NCBI GenBank assembly: GCA_046350295.1
Contig: JAXMAR010000019.1
Location: 1 to 64,000 of the forward strand
Direction: 5' to 3'
Length of the DNA: 64,000 nt
DNA from: JAXMAR01 sp046350295
Lineage (GTDB): Bacteria > Planctomycetota > Planctomycetia > Gemmatales > Gemmataceae
Part shown: positions 32,862 through 41,209 of the stretch, in pieces
Numbering within the stretch: position 1 is the first letter of the stretch
How the letters are laid out: each line of letters starts with the position of its first letter
The notes under the pieces: model-generated
Told to the model about the DNA's origin: nothing
The model's input: only the letters and a program-made list of their open reading frames with translations
Database searches by the model: none
Position numbers and translations under genes: made by a program

Positions 32862-34190
32862 CTATTTGCCGATCTTTACCCCGAGCGCTCCAGCGGAGTC
32901 CGCAATGGCATTCATCGGAGTACCGTGCAGATGGTGCTTTTCATAAATGCGACCGGGCGGATTCGTGATTACGGCAAGAACCTCGGTACATAGGCGCGAT
33001 AGTGCCGACTCAGGCGCGGCCTTGCCCTCAAGTTCGCTCATCTCACGCCGGAAACCCTCGAATGAGCGCGAGACCGTCTCCTTGAAACCGTAGTCTTCCT
33101 CGATACGTTGCGCGAGTGCTGCCCGGTGTGCCGCATGGAACGCGAGCCAGACGAGCGGCAGCGCCAAAGGTAGACGGTTCAAGAGAGAAAGGCTCACGTG
33201 TTCCCAGGTGAGTGCCGTTTCGCCTCTCGCGTAGCCTCCGAAGTCGAACAGGGTCAAGAAAAGCAAGCCTGCGATGCTGCCCAGAAATATGCCCTGCCAG
33301 ATTCTTCCAGGGAGTTTGAACTGCTCGCGGCGCGCATTGAATGCTGACGCCAGACCCGCGCTCGTGGCGCCGGGTAGCAAACTCTCTATCGTCTTCACGC
33401 GGTCGGCGGCGGCTTGGTCGAGCTCGGTTAATCGCTTCTCGTACGCGGCGACCCTCTCCTCCGTGGTCAGGGCAAGGTCTGCGAGTCTCTTCGTCGTTGT
33501 CGCGTGGTCCTCACACTGCCTACGCAGGGACGCGACGGCATCGGCATTTCCGTCGGCGACCGCTTTCGCGCCTTGAAGATTGGCAAAAAGGCTGTTCATG
33601 CTGTCAGCCACTCCTCGGCTCGCCTGGTGCTGTCCCTCGGCGCTCGTGGCAGATTGCTGTGCGGCTGTCAAGATCGTGTCGATCTCCGCGCGCTTTTGAT
33701 CGACATACCTACGGCCGTCCTCGATATGCTCTGATCGCTGAGCTGCGACCTGAGCCGCTTGCTCGACCTGAGTCTTCAGCGCTTCGATGCGAGCGACTGT
33801 TTCAGTGGCCGTGTTGCTCAGCGTGCGGAGCGATTCGAGGGCGCCTGCGGCCTGAGCGCTGGTCTCCTTCGTTTGCGTGCTTGCAGTCTGAATATCTGCC
33901 ACGGCGGCACGCGCGGCGTCGGCTTGTTGGTTCACGACCGCGACTGCATCGCGCATCCCATTGGTCTTGGCGTCGGCATCGGTCTTGGCCGTCTCCGCGT
34001 CGACCTTGGCCCTGTCGCGAATCCTGGCCATCTCCTCGGTGAGTTGGGCCGTGGAATCCACGCGTTGCTTGATCTCGGCGACGAGCGACTCACACTGCTT
34101 GCGCATCTCGTGAATCGCTTGGGCGTGAAGCTGAGCGGCGGTGTCGGCGACATCGCCCTGTTGGAGCGATTCGGCGGGCTGACTATCCAT
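32862..34190 (-). CDS. Long coiled-coil protein with two membrane helices, in the restriction island
   Basis: A 442-residue protein I do not recognise. Residues 1-270 are Ala/Gln/Glu/Thr-rich heptad-like coiled coil (for example TETVARIEALKTQVEQAAQV). Two hydrophobic helices (about 300-320, IFLGSIAGLLFLTLF, and about 340-360, LPLALPLVWLAFHAAH) follow. The C-terminal 75 residues are soluble and contain EEDYGFKETVSRSFEGFRREM and EVLAVITNPPGRIYEKH. This resembles sensor-plus-membrane-effector layouts of some anti-phage proteins, but no effector motif is visible. ATG 34190 was chosen over 34241 because the extra residues look untranslated. Divergent from the Panacea gene. Confidence 0.78.
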   Translation of the reverse strand: MDSQPAESLQQGDVADTAAQLHAQAIHEMRKQCESLVAEIKQRVDSTAQLTEEMARIRDRAKVDAETAKTDADAKTNGMRDAVAVVNQQADAARAAVADIQTASTQTKETSAQAAGALESLRTLSNTATETVARIEALKTQVEQAAQVAAQRSEHIEDGRRYVDQKRAEIDTILTAAQQSATSAEGQHQASRGVADSMNSLFANLQGAKAVADGNADAVASLRRQCEDHATTTKRLADLALTTEERVAAYEKRLTELDQAAADRVKTIESLLPGATSAGLASAFNARREQFKLPGRIWQGIFLGSIAGLLFLTLFDFGGYARGETALTWEHVSLSLLNRLPLALPLVWLAFHAAHRAALAQRIEEDYGFKETVSRSFEGFRREMSELEGKAAPESALSRLCTEVLAVITNPPGRIYEKHHLHGTPMNAIADSAGALGVKIGK

Positions 34191-34239
34191 AGGCGGCCTC
34201 CAGGCGGAAACGTACTGGGACAGGCAGGAACACATGTAC

Positions 34240-34245
34240 ATTATA
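34240..34245 (-). promoter_or_regulatory. Candidate -10 box for the coiled-coil gene
   Basis: TATAAT on the minus strand, 50 bp upstream of ATG 34190, next to the palindrome ACATGTACAT-like sequence at 34232. The -35 element is weak. Confidence 0.35.
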
Positions 34246-34313
34246 GCGGAGACTCATAAAAATACGGCACGGGCTTGGTTTTTCATTGCCGGAATGTTTG
34301 CGGGGAGAAGCCG

Positions 34314-34889
34314 ATGAAGCCTGAGGAAAAATGGCTCGAACGGATGGGCTTAATCGCGGCGCTAGTGGAGAAGGCGCCGGGGCAGACGCTGGGTCGAACG
34401 GCGATCATGAAGCTGGCCTACTTCCTCCAAGTGCTGAAGAAGGCGCCGCTGGGGTATCGGTTCGGTCTGGAGATTTATGGGCCGTTCGATTCCGACGTGT
34501 TGGACGATCTTCGCTACGCGCGGTTTTTCGGCGCCGTCAAGGAGAGGACGGTGACTCAGGCGCAAGGCTATCGTTTCGAGATCAAGCCGGGGAAGCGGTG
34601 CGCCGAGGTGCAGAAGGCGGCCAAGGCCTGGCTGGACCAAAACCAGGATGCCCTCGATTGGGTCGTTCAAGAATTCGGGGCGCTGAAAGCGCCAGACCTC
34701 GAGCTTTGGTCCACGATCATCTTCGTGGACCGGGACAATCACCAGCAAGGAAAGAGCGTCTCCCTTGACGAGCTTGCCAAGCAGGTGCGCGGCATCAAGC
34801 CGCGGTTCTCGCAGCAGTACATCGTGGGCAAATGCCGCGAAGCGCGCGATAAGGGGTATCTGCAAGCCGTCTCCATGTCGGAGGAATAG
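34314..34889 (+). CDS. Panacea (DUF4065/SocA-like) domain protein
   Basis: A 191-residue protein. The core has the Panacea-type helices GRTAIMKLAYFLQVLKKAP, then GLEIYGPFDSDVLDDLRYAR, a segment shared with SocA/GepA-type antitoxins. The C-terminal part (about 100-191) is helical and includes DLELWSTIIFVDRD. Panacea proteins are often antitoxins of varied toxins, so one neighbour might be the toxin. ATG 34314 follows GGGGAGAAG. It sits in the divergent centre of the restriction island. Confidence 0.8.
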   Translation: MKPEEKWLERMGLIAALVEKAPGQTLGRTAIMKLAYFLQVLKKAPLGYRFGLEIYGPFDSDVLDDLRYARFFGAVKERTVTQAQGYRFEIKPGKRCAEVQKAAKAWLDQNQDALDWVVQEFGALKAPDLELWSTIIFVDRDNHQQGKSVSLDELAKQVRGIKPRFSQQYIVGKCREARDKGYLQAVSMSEE

Positions 34890-34912
34890 CCTGAGCGTGA
34901 GGGACGATAGCC

Positions 34913-35110
34913 ATGTCGGGCAAAGAAACTGCCGCGCAGATCCGAGCGCTAACGGACTTGGTAAGGGCCGTTAGGGACCAGAAGAACCTGGAAGCGGCGG
35001 CTCTGGCAACCGCGTGCGGCGCTCGCGCGCAAATCCGGCGGGTCGGCGAGTTCACGCCAAGGGAGGGGGTGGCTGCCCGAAAGCGACGTTTGCGGATCGA
35101 GCTACGGTGA
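34913..35110 (+). CDS. Small hypothetical protein
   Basis: A 65-residue basic open frame 23 bp after the Panacea gene, with GAGGGA ahead of the ATG. It reads ETAAQIRALTDLVRAVRDQK and an Arg-rich tail. It resembles nothing I know. The position suggests a toxin-antitoxin-like partner, but it may be fortuitous, since family repeats begin right at its end. Confidence 0.35.
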   Translation: MSGKETAAQIRALTDLVRAVRDQKNLEAAALATACGARAQIRRVGEFTPREGVAARKRRLRIELR

Positions 35111-35210
35111 TGTAACCCCTTCAGGGTAAGAAGGGCTGATGTGGCGCCTCTCCCCAGCGTGCGCGAAGCGCGACGCTGGGCTTTGAGAAGTAACCCCTTC
35201 GGGGTAGAGC
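35111..35210. repeat. Cluster of short palindromic repeats
   Basis: TAACCCCTTCAGGGTA (35113) and TAACCCCTTCGGGGTA (35191) are two copies of one small hairpin, flanking a larger palindrome with arms CCCAGCGT.../...ACGCTGGG (35153-35180). It lies between the plus-strand and minus-strand gene ends. Confidence 0.75.
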
Positions 35211-35258
35211 GAGCGCACTTCACGGGAGGCAAGGCGACAACTCAAGCGCCGCAGCCGA

Positions 35259-36392
35259 TCAGGGATTCCCGCTCGGTAGCCGTCTGAATGCCGATACCTG
35301 GTCAACGCGGTTCGTGCGCGGGGCCCGGATGAGGATGCCACGAAAGTAGACGGGCTCATTGTGCAGGTGGGCGTCCCCCGCCATCTGGTATTCGGTCGGG
35401 GCGAGGTCGGCCCGGGCGCGGATCAATTCGCCGCTGTCGAGGACGATGGAAAAGACCACTTCTCCAGCCATCTTTCCTTGCGGGTCGGGTTGGCCGCGGA
35501 GCACGTCGACGAATCCAACGAAGGTTTCCTCTTTCGCCTGGGGCGCCGTCCTGAGCTTGGGGACGAGATACTCGGCGACGTCGAAATACTCCTGGCGCAG
35601 CTCGAGGGAGGCGCGGGGGGCGGGGATCGGCGCCGGGATCGCCTTTGACCAATCGACGGTGACGCTGAGACGAGAACGCTCGCCTTCGGGCCGGAGCATC
35701 AGCAGGGCTTCACACAGGTTAGCACTCATGTAGGGATAGGCCGAGGCGTCGGTGAGCTGGTCCACCTGGTGGGCGTCCGCCGCCTTCGCGATGGCGGTCA
35801 ACTGCTCGAACAGGCCATGGGTAACACGCCGGGCGAACGGCTCATCCTTGAAGAGCGTGCCGGGCACGAAGTCGAGAGGGCAAGCCACAGTCAACGTGAA
35901 GCTGCCGCGCTCGGTTTGCCCCAGGCGACAGTTGCGAATGAACTCTTCCGCTTCACCCCGGCTGAGGCGTGGATGATACTGCTGCGGATGCAATACGCTG
36001 TGGGCAACCACGAGCAACATGCGGCGGGCGCCTTCCAGCACGCTCACGGCCTGATTCAGGTGCAGATTGCCCGTTTCCGTGTCCGGACTGCTCTCGCGAA
36101 ATCGAAATATGTCGGCCGGCGGCAGAAGAAGATGATTCAGGATCTCTATCGGCGGCCGTTTTTCGAACGCGGACAGTCTCTCCACGACGCTCGCAACGCT
36201 CTCCGCATAGTCGTCGTAGCTTTCCTCCAGGGGCACGATCACTTGCTGGAGATCGGAGCCGGGCGCGTGGTAGACGGCGATAGCGCCATTGATCCCTAGC
36301 ACGGCCTGCCAGCCCAAGGCCGAGGCGTAGTTTTTCATGGCATTGGGGGCGACCAGCTTTGTCAATTCGAGCGGGAGTTGCTCACTGAGCAT
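35259..36392 (-). CDS. Hypothetical protein, third gene of the hsdR operon
   Basis: A 377-residue soluble protein I cannot assign. It begins LSEQLPLELTKLVAPNAMKNYASALGW and has blocks AVYHAPGSDLQQVIVPLEESYDDY, SVLEGARRMLLVVAHSVLHPQ and VYFRGILIRAPRTNRVDQVS; the mixed alpha/beta pattern suggests a folded globular protein. No signal or membrane helix. Its start overlaps the DUF4365 gene by 11 bp, and both follow hsdR, so the three form one transcript. A role as a sensor or cofactor for the DUF4365 nuclease or restriction complex is inference from this coupling. Confidence 0.72.
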   Translation of the reverse strand: MLSEQLPLELTKLVAPNAMKNYASALGWQAVLGINGAIAVYHAPGSDLQQVIVPLEESYDDYAESVASVVERLSAFEKRPPIEILNHLLLPPADIFRFRESSPDTETGNLHLNQAVSVLEGARRMLLVVAHSVLHPQQYHPRLSRGEAEEFIRNCRLGQTERGSFTLTVACPLDFVPGTLFKDEPFARRVTHGLFEQLTAIAKAADAHQVDQLTDASAYPYMSANLCEALLMLRPEGERSRLSVTVDWSKAIPAPIPAPRASLELRQEYFDVAEYLVPKLRTAPQAKEETFVGFVDVLRGQPDPQGKMAGEVVFSIVLDSGELIRARADLAPTEYQMAGDAHLHNEPVYFRGILIRAPRTNRVDQVSAFRRLPSGNP

Positions 36393-36945
36393 AATTGATC
36401 TCCTCTCGCCGAGAGAATCTGGTCATCAGGTCGGTCAAGCTTGCGACGGACAGGACTTGTGCGCGGGGGATGTAGACGGTTTGATGCTTTGGGTTCTGGC
36501 TATCCGGCGCATTGCGGAGGCTGGCCCAGTACAAGCATCGCTTGGCGATTAGGGCGTCTTCGGTATGGCGCAGCCACTCGTCGGCGTTCTCGGGCAGATA
36601 GAGGACAGCGAGGATGCGCGGGGAGTTCACGCGCGGATTGCGGAGCTTATCGTAGCGCCTGACCGTGAGGCTATAGGAAAAACGGCCGTCGATCTCTGCC
36701 GGTTGCTGAAACGTGGCCTTGAGCTGCACGTGGAGTTCGAAAGAGGTTAGGACCGAATCTGGCGCCAGCCGTCTATTGTCCTCGCGTACGACCGCGTCGA
36801 CGCCTGCGTCGTCAAGGTGACGAAAAGCGCCCTCACAGGCGAACCCGCCACGCGAGGCAACGGCGTGCAGATAGGCGTAGCTCAACTCGGCTTCGACGTT
36901 CTGGGGGCTCAGCATGGGGCGTTCTCTGTCCGAATGTTCGGCCAT
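36382..36945 (-). CDS. DUF4365-domain protein, predicted PD-(D/E)XK-type nuclease
   Basis: A 187-residue protein matching the DUF4365 pattern: SYAYLHAVASRGGFACE, then AGVDAVVRED...FELHVQLKAT, which fits a D-(x)n-E-x-Q-x-K nuclease core, followed by RILAVLYLPENADEWLRH and KRCLYWASL. The family is common in defence islands and is thought to be nuclease-like. The start could be ATG 36945 or TTG/ATG near 36972 (AGAGG just upstream), or ATG 36915. It follows hsdR by about 20-45 bp and overlaps the 377-residue gene. Confidence 0.82.
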   Translation of the reverse strand: MAEHSDRERPMLSPQNVEAELSYAYLHAVASRGGFACEGAFRHLDDAGVDAVVREDNRRLAPDSVLTSFELHVQLKATFQQPAEIDGRFSYSLTVRRYDKLRNPRVNSPRILAVLYLPENADEWLRHTEDALIAKRCLYWASLRNAPDSQNPKHQTVYIPRAQVLSVASLTDLMTRFSRREEINYAQ

Positions 36946-36989
36946 CTTAGACCGGATCGGCAAAGGCATCAACCTCTCGTCGCTGGTCG

Positions 36990-39734
36990 CTACGCCGCCA
37001 ACGTGTGCAGCAACTCCAGCAATTCCTTGATCTCCTGCGGCGTGAAGAAGCGATCCACGGCATTCCTGCCGAATACCGTCAGCGGCGGCTCGTACAGATC
37101 CGCCTCTTCGAGCTTGCGCTTCTTCAGGAAGACCTCCTGCACCGAGCGCAGGAAGCGGATCTGATCGGCGTTGTAGTGATGGGCGGCGATGAAGCGTTCG
37201 AAGGCGCGCTGGACGACCTGGCCGTAGTCGGGGAGGGTTTCGACGGCGAGGACGTGGCGGAGGAAGGCGAGGAAGTTGTCGACCTTGAGGCCGTAGGCTT
37301 TGCGGATGGAGTCGGGGGAGACGGGGAGGTCGCCGGCGGCGAGGTCGCGGTGGAGGATGCGCTCGAGGTCGATGAGCTGCTCGTCGCTGACTTCCTGGCC
37401 CTGGCGGATGGCTTCGAGGGCGGGGTGGTTGGCGATCAGCTCCATGATGCGGCTCTCGACGCGCTGGCGGTATTCCTCGACGAGGATGCGCTTGCCGCCT
37501 TCGCCGACGGAGACGACGCCGCGCGCTTCGATGAAATCGGGCAGGTCGATCTTGAGGAAGGCGCTGGGGCGGTTGCGGCGGTTTTTCATCTCGGGGGCGA
37601 GGTCAAGCGCCAGCTTCGTCAGCTGCGCCGGCGTGGCTTCGGCTAGGGATTGGGACAGGGCAAGCTCGATGCTCGCTTTCTTGGCCGGGTCTTCGAGGAC
37701 GTTGGGGGGAAGCAGGCTCACGTCCTCGGCGATCGACTGCAACAATTCGGGCCGGGCCTGGGACTTGAGCTTCTGGAGCTTGAGGCGCTCGCACTTGTGG
37801 GTGAAGGTCTCCGCGGCGACGTCGACCTCGGCGGCGAAGCGCAGGAGTGGCGCCACTTTGAGTGTCAAGAACTCCGCCTTCTTCGCCGTCAGCAGGTTCC
37901 AGAACTCGTCGGTCCAGGCCGATTCCACTTCGTGCAGCACTTTCTTGACGGGGAACGACTCGCGCGGGATGCGCTCGATCTGCCGGCGCAGATCGGCGAC
38001 GGCCTGCGGAAAGACCTCGCCGCGCGGCTGGTCCTTGGTGGCCTCGGCCAGCTTCAGGCGCGTGTTGAAAAGGGAGACGAGGACAGGCAGGTCGACGGGG
38101 ACCTTGTCGTCGGCCTCTTTTTCGAAGTTGTTTTTCCAGAAGTCGATGATCTTGAACTCGGTCTTGCGGCCGTCGGGGAGGCGGTCGTAGAACTTGCAGG
38201 CGGCGTGGTTGCGGGTACCGCGGCCGATCATCTGCCAGAGCTTGATGCGGGACTGGACGGGCTTCATGAAGACAAGGTTGACGACCTCGGGGACGTCGAC
38301 GCCGGTATCGAGCATGTCGACGGAGACGGCGATGCGCGGGAGGCTTTCCTTCTTGAACTTGGTGATGAGGCCGTCGCCATAGGAGCCGTCGCGGACGCGC
38401 TCGGTGCTGGAGGTGATGACCTGGGCGAGGCCGACGTGCTGCGGGTACATTTCCTCGAAGACTTCGCGGATGCGCTCGGCGTGGTCCTTGGTGATGGCGA
38501 AGACGATGGTCTTGCCGGGAAGCTGTCCCGACTGGTCCTTGAGGCAGACGTCCATCACCTCTTCCCACTGCTTGCGCAGGGTATCGCGGTTGCTGACTTC
38601 CTTTTCGAGGTCGGTCCCCGAATAGTCGATCGTATCCGGATCGATGCCCTGCTCGATCAGGGCATTCTTGTCCTCCTCGCTGAGATCGACGCCACGGATG
38701 CCCTTGCGCTGAAAGCCGGTGTGCGCCTGGTAGAGGGTGAAGTCGACCAGGAACTTGTCGTTGATGGCCTGCTTGTAGTCGTAAAGGAACGTGGGGACCG
38801 GGCCATCGCAGCCGAAGACGCGGAAGGTGTCGCGGTCGATGAACTTGGCCGGCGTCGCGGTGAGGCCGATCATGCGGGCGTCGAAGTACTCGATGACCTC
38901 GGTGAAGCGCTTGAAGATGGAGCGGTGGGCCTCGTCGAGGATGATGAGGTCGAAGAAGCCGGGGCTGAACTGGGTGTAGCAGAGGCTCAAGGTCTGCTCG
39001 GTGGCGACGAAGAGGCGCTTGGTCTTGTCGACCTTGTAGGTGTAGATGCGATCGCGCGGCTCCTCGCGCAGATGTTTCTTGAAGCCGTCCGTGAGGGCCT
39101 GATCGACGAGGGCGTCGCGGTCGGCGAGGAAGAGGACTTTCTGCGCCTGGCGGGCGCGGAGGAAGAGGTCGATCAGGGCCATGGTGGTGCGGGTCTTGCC
39201 CGTTCCGGTCGCCATGACGAGGAGGGCGCGGCGCTTGTTGGCGGCGAAGGCTTCGGCGACGCGGCGGATGGCTTCGTGTTGATAGGGGCGATCGACGATC
39301 GAGGTGTCGATGGGGGTGGAGGCGAGGGGCTGGCCGTTCTGGCGGATGAAGAGGAGGCGGTCGAGGTCGTCGGGGGTGAAGAAGCCGGCGATGAGGCGGG
39401 GATTGGCGAGGCCGACTTCCCAGAAGTGGGTGGCGTGGCCGTTGGTCATGAAGCCGAAGGGGGCGAAGGACTGGCGCTTGGCGATCTCGGTGACGTAGTG
39501 GCGGAGCTGCTCGTCGGCGTCGCGCGCGTGGCGGCTGGTGCGCTTGGCTTCGACAACGGCGAGGACCTGGCCGCCGGGCTCGTAGAGGCAATAGTCGGTG
39601 ACGCCGTTCCAGGGCTCGGCGTCGTAGCCGTCGACGGGGATCTCGAAGCGGACTTGCGTCTTGTCGTCCAGGCGCCAGTCGGCCTTGCGGAGGCTGGGGT
39701 CGATGAGGCGAATGCGGGTGAGGGCTTCGTTCAT
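36990..39734 (-). CDS. hsdR: Type I restriction endonuclease subunit R (HsdR)
   Basis: A 914-residue motor-nuclease. The N-terminal nuclease domain has GVTDYCLYEPGGQVLAVVEAKR, the D-(x)n-E-x-K catalytic pattern. The SF2 helicase part has Walker A LLVMATGTGKTRT, DEAH in LIILDEAHRS, motif III GLTATP, and C-terminal motifs VSVDMLDTGVDVPEV and MIGRGTRN. The C-terminal third (about 600-914) is the EcoEI_R_C-like region for assembly with HsdM/HsdS. It appears intact. It is on the opposite strand to hsdM-hsdS, separated by about 4.1 kb, and leads an operon with DUF4365 and the 377-residue gene. Confidence 0.94.
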   Translation of the reverse strand: MNEALTRIRLIDPSLRKADWRLDDKTQVRFEIPVDGYDAEPWNGVTDYCLYEPGGQVLAVVEAKRTSRHARDADEQLRHYVTEIAKRQSFAPFGFMTNGHATHFWEVGLANPRLIAGFFTPDDLDRLLFIRQNGQPLASTPIDTSIVDRPYQHEAIRRVAEAFAANKRRALLVMATGTGKTRTTMALIDLFLRARQAQKVLFLADRDALVDQALTDGFKKHLREEPRDRIYTYKVDKTKRLFVATEQTLSLCYTQFSPGFFDLIILDEAHRSIFKRFTEVIEYFDARMIGLTATPAKFIDRDTFRVFGCDGPVPTFLYDYKQAINDKFLVDFTLYQAHTGFQRKGIRGVDLSEEDKNALIEQGIDPDTIDYSGTDLEKEVSNRDTLRKQWEEVMDVCLKDQSGQLPGKTIVFAITKDHAERIREVFEEMYPQHVGLAQVITSSTERVRDGSYGDGLITKFKKESLPRIAVSVDMLDTGVDVPEVVNLVFMKPVQSRIKLWQMIGRGTRNHAACKFYDRLPDGRKTEFKIIDFWKNNFEKEADDKVPVDLPVLVSLFNTRLKLAEATKDQPRGEVFPQAVADLRRQIERIPRESFPVKKVLHEVESAWTDEFWNLLTAKKAEFLTLKVAPLLRFAAEVDVAAETFTHKCERLKLQKLKSQARPELLQSIAEDVSLLPPNVLEDPAKKASIELALSQSLAEATPAQLTKLALDLAPEMKNRRNRPSAFLKIDLPDFIEARGVVSVGEGGKRILVEEYRQRVESRIMELIANHPALEAIRQGQEVSDEQLIDLERILHRDLAAGDLPVSPDSIRKAYGLKVDNFLAFLRHVLAVETLPDYGQVVQRAFERFIAAHHYNADQIRFLRSVQEVFLKKRKLEEADLYEPPLTVFGRNAVDRFFTPQEIKELLELLHTLAA

Positions 39735-40006
39735 GGGAATCCAGTGTAAGGGAAAGTCACTGGCTTTGCAGCTGGAGAGAGATCCGCTGGGATTTTCAAT
39801 GTCCGTTGCGGAGGGGTGTGTGGTGGGATTTTGGCGTGGAGGATTCTGGGCGATCGTAAGGCAAGGCGCTGGCGTGGGTTTCGGCCTTCATCACCGCGCC
39901 AAGGTGGATGGCGTGGAGGTTGGCGCGGAGGGGCGGACGGAGGGGTGGAGTGATGGCGGAAAGGGAAGGGGTGGCCTTCGCGTGTCGGCGGCCGCAAGTC
40001 GAGGAG

Positions 40007-40028
40007 TTGTGACAGTGTTATGTCACAA
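40007..40028. promoter_or_regulatory. Perfect 8-bp inverted repeat, possible operator
   Basis: TTGTGACA, six bases, TGTCACAA. It lies about 270 bp upstream of hsdR. The arms resemble dimeric regulator sites, but the spacing (TGTGA-N10-TCACA) does not fit CRP. Confidence 0.35.
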
Positions 40029-40132
40029 TCGCGTTGTCAATGTCGGTTGCGTTGCAGTAACCAGGGCCTGACGAAATGAAAGAAAAGCAAAATAGGCGGC
40101 GCGATTGGTTTTGGTTTGAGGGGGGCGCCGTG

Positions 40133-40170
40133 ACCCCGCAGGCTCGAAGACTCGCCTGCGGGCTTGGGGT
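40133..40170. repeat. Family B palindromic repeat, copy 1
   Basis: ACCCCGCAGGCTCGAAGACT then CGCCTGCGGGCTTGGGGT. The arms CCCGCAGGC/GCCTGCGGG pair. A second copy at 48521 lies inside a gene. Confidence 0.8.
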
Positions 40171-40186
40171 CTGCCTTTTGCCTTCA

Positions 40187-40260
40187 CTCACCCCCACCCC
40201 GGCCCTCCCCCATCGAGGGGGAGGGGGCTCATCCGGCCCTCCCCGTCGAGGGGAAGGGAG
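40187..40260. repeat. Family D palindromic repeat, double copy
   Basis: Two back-to-back hairpins of the CCCTCCCC...GGGGAGGG type (CCCCCATCGAGGGGGAGGG and CCTCCCCGTCGAGGGGAAGG), directly before the end of the transketolase C-subunit gene. Confidence 0.75.
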
Positions 40261-40267
40261 GAATGGG

Positions 40268-41209
40268 TCAGGCCGCTATTGTGCGGACGAAGAGGCGGCT
40301 GGCGATGGTCTCGGCCATTTGCTGGGCGGTGATGCCGAAGTGGTGGCGGGCGTGGTGTTGCTCGCCGGATTCGTGGAGGAAGGTGTCGTCGGAGCCGAAC
40401 CGCAGCAGGGCGGCGCGCTGGAGGGGTTGGTCGCTGAGCCATTCGGCGACGGCGCTGCCGAAGCCGCCGATGCGGCTGTGCTCTTCGATGGTGGCGACCA
40501 GGGCGAAGTTGCGGAAGGCGCTCTTGAGGTAGTCGAGGTCGAGCGGCTTGACGGTGTGGAAGCTCGCCACCTGAACGCTGCGGCCGGTCTTGGCGATCAG
40601 GTCGGCGGTGGCGAGGGCTTCGGGGAGCATGTTGCCGGTGGAGAGGAGGCAGACGTCGCGGCCGGGGCGCATGGTGATGGCCTTGCCGATCTCGAAGGTG
40701 GGGACACAGGAGTGGACGACCGCTTCCCCCTTCTTGCCGAGGCGGATGTAGGTGGGGCTCTGGCGGGTGGCGATGGAGGCCTGGAGGGCGAGGCGGACCT
40801 CGACGGGGTCGCCGGGGCAGACGACGGCCATGTTGGGCAGGGCGCGGAGCAGGGCGATGTCTTCGCAGGAGTGGTGGGTGGGGCCGAGGGAGGCGTAGGC
40901 GAGGCCGGCGCCGGTGCCGACGACGGTGACGGGGACGTCGTGGTAGCAGCAGTCGACGCGGATCTGCTCGAGGCAGCGCGTGGTGATGAAGGGTGTGATG
41001 GTATAGGCGACCGGCTTGAGGCCGTTCATGGCGAGGCCGGCGGCGACGCTGATCATGTTGGCCTCGGCGACGCCGCAGTTGAAGAAGCGGCCGGGGCAGC
41101 GATCGCGGTATTTATCGAAGAGCCGGTTGCCGATGTCGCCCGAGAGGAGGACCACCCGGGGATCGGCGATGGCGAGTTCGGCGATTTCGGCGGCGAATGC
41201 GTTTCTCAT
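40268..41209 (-). CDS. Transketolase-like protein, C-terminal subunit
   Basis: A 313-residue subunit carrying the pyrimidine-binding and C-terminal domains of transketolase. Key features are VLLSGDIGNRLFDKYRDRC, FNCGVAEANMISVAAGLA (catalytic Glu that activates ThDP), GLAYASLGPTHHSCEDIALL and the C-terminal TVKPLDLDYL and TIEEHSRIGGFGSAVAE. Its start overlaps the N-subunit stop (ATGA), so the pair forms a split two-gene transketolase. In surface-glycan loci such pairs transfer two-carbon units to build unusual sugars. Sits on the minus strand with the following sugar genes. Confidence 0.9.
   Translation of the reverse strand: MRNAFAAEIAELAIADPRVVLLSGDIGNRLFDKYRDRCPGRFFNCGVAEANMISVAAGLAMNGLKPVAYTITPFITTRCLEQIRVDCCYHDVPVTVVGTGAGLAYASLGPTHHSCEDIALLRALPNMAVVCPGDPVEVRLALQASIATRQSPTYIRLGKKGEAVVHSCVPTFEIGKAITMRPGRDVCLLSTGNMLPEALATADLIAKTGRSVQVASFHTVKPLDLDYLKSAFRNFALVATIEEHSRIGGFGSAVAEWLSDQPLQRAALLRFGSDDTFLHESGEQHHARHHFGITAQQMAETIASRLFVRTIAA

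Larger units (their letters stand above)
39735..40267. other. Intergenic region, 533 bp, with palindromes
   Basis: Region upstream of hsdR, holding a short palindrome (40007-40028), a family B repeat (40133-40170) and a family D repeat (40187-40260). No coding frame is convincing; the open frames here are G/C artefacts. Confidence 0.6.

Noticed and set aside
37650..39749. Plus-strand open frame of 699 codons over hsdR
   Set aside because: Exact antisense of hsdR with biased Gly/Asp/Glu composition; no domain and no separate ribosome site.
40007..40028. CRP-type site
   Set aside because: Half-sites TGTGA and TCACA are ten bases apart instead of six, so a CRP match is not supported; kept only as a palindrome.
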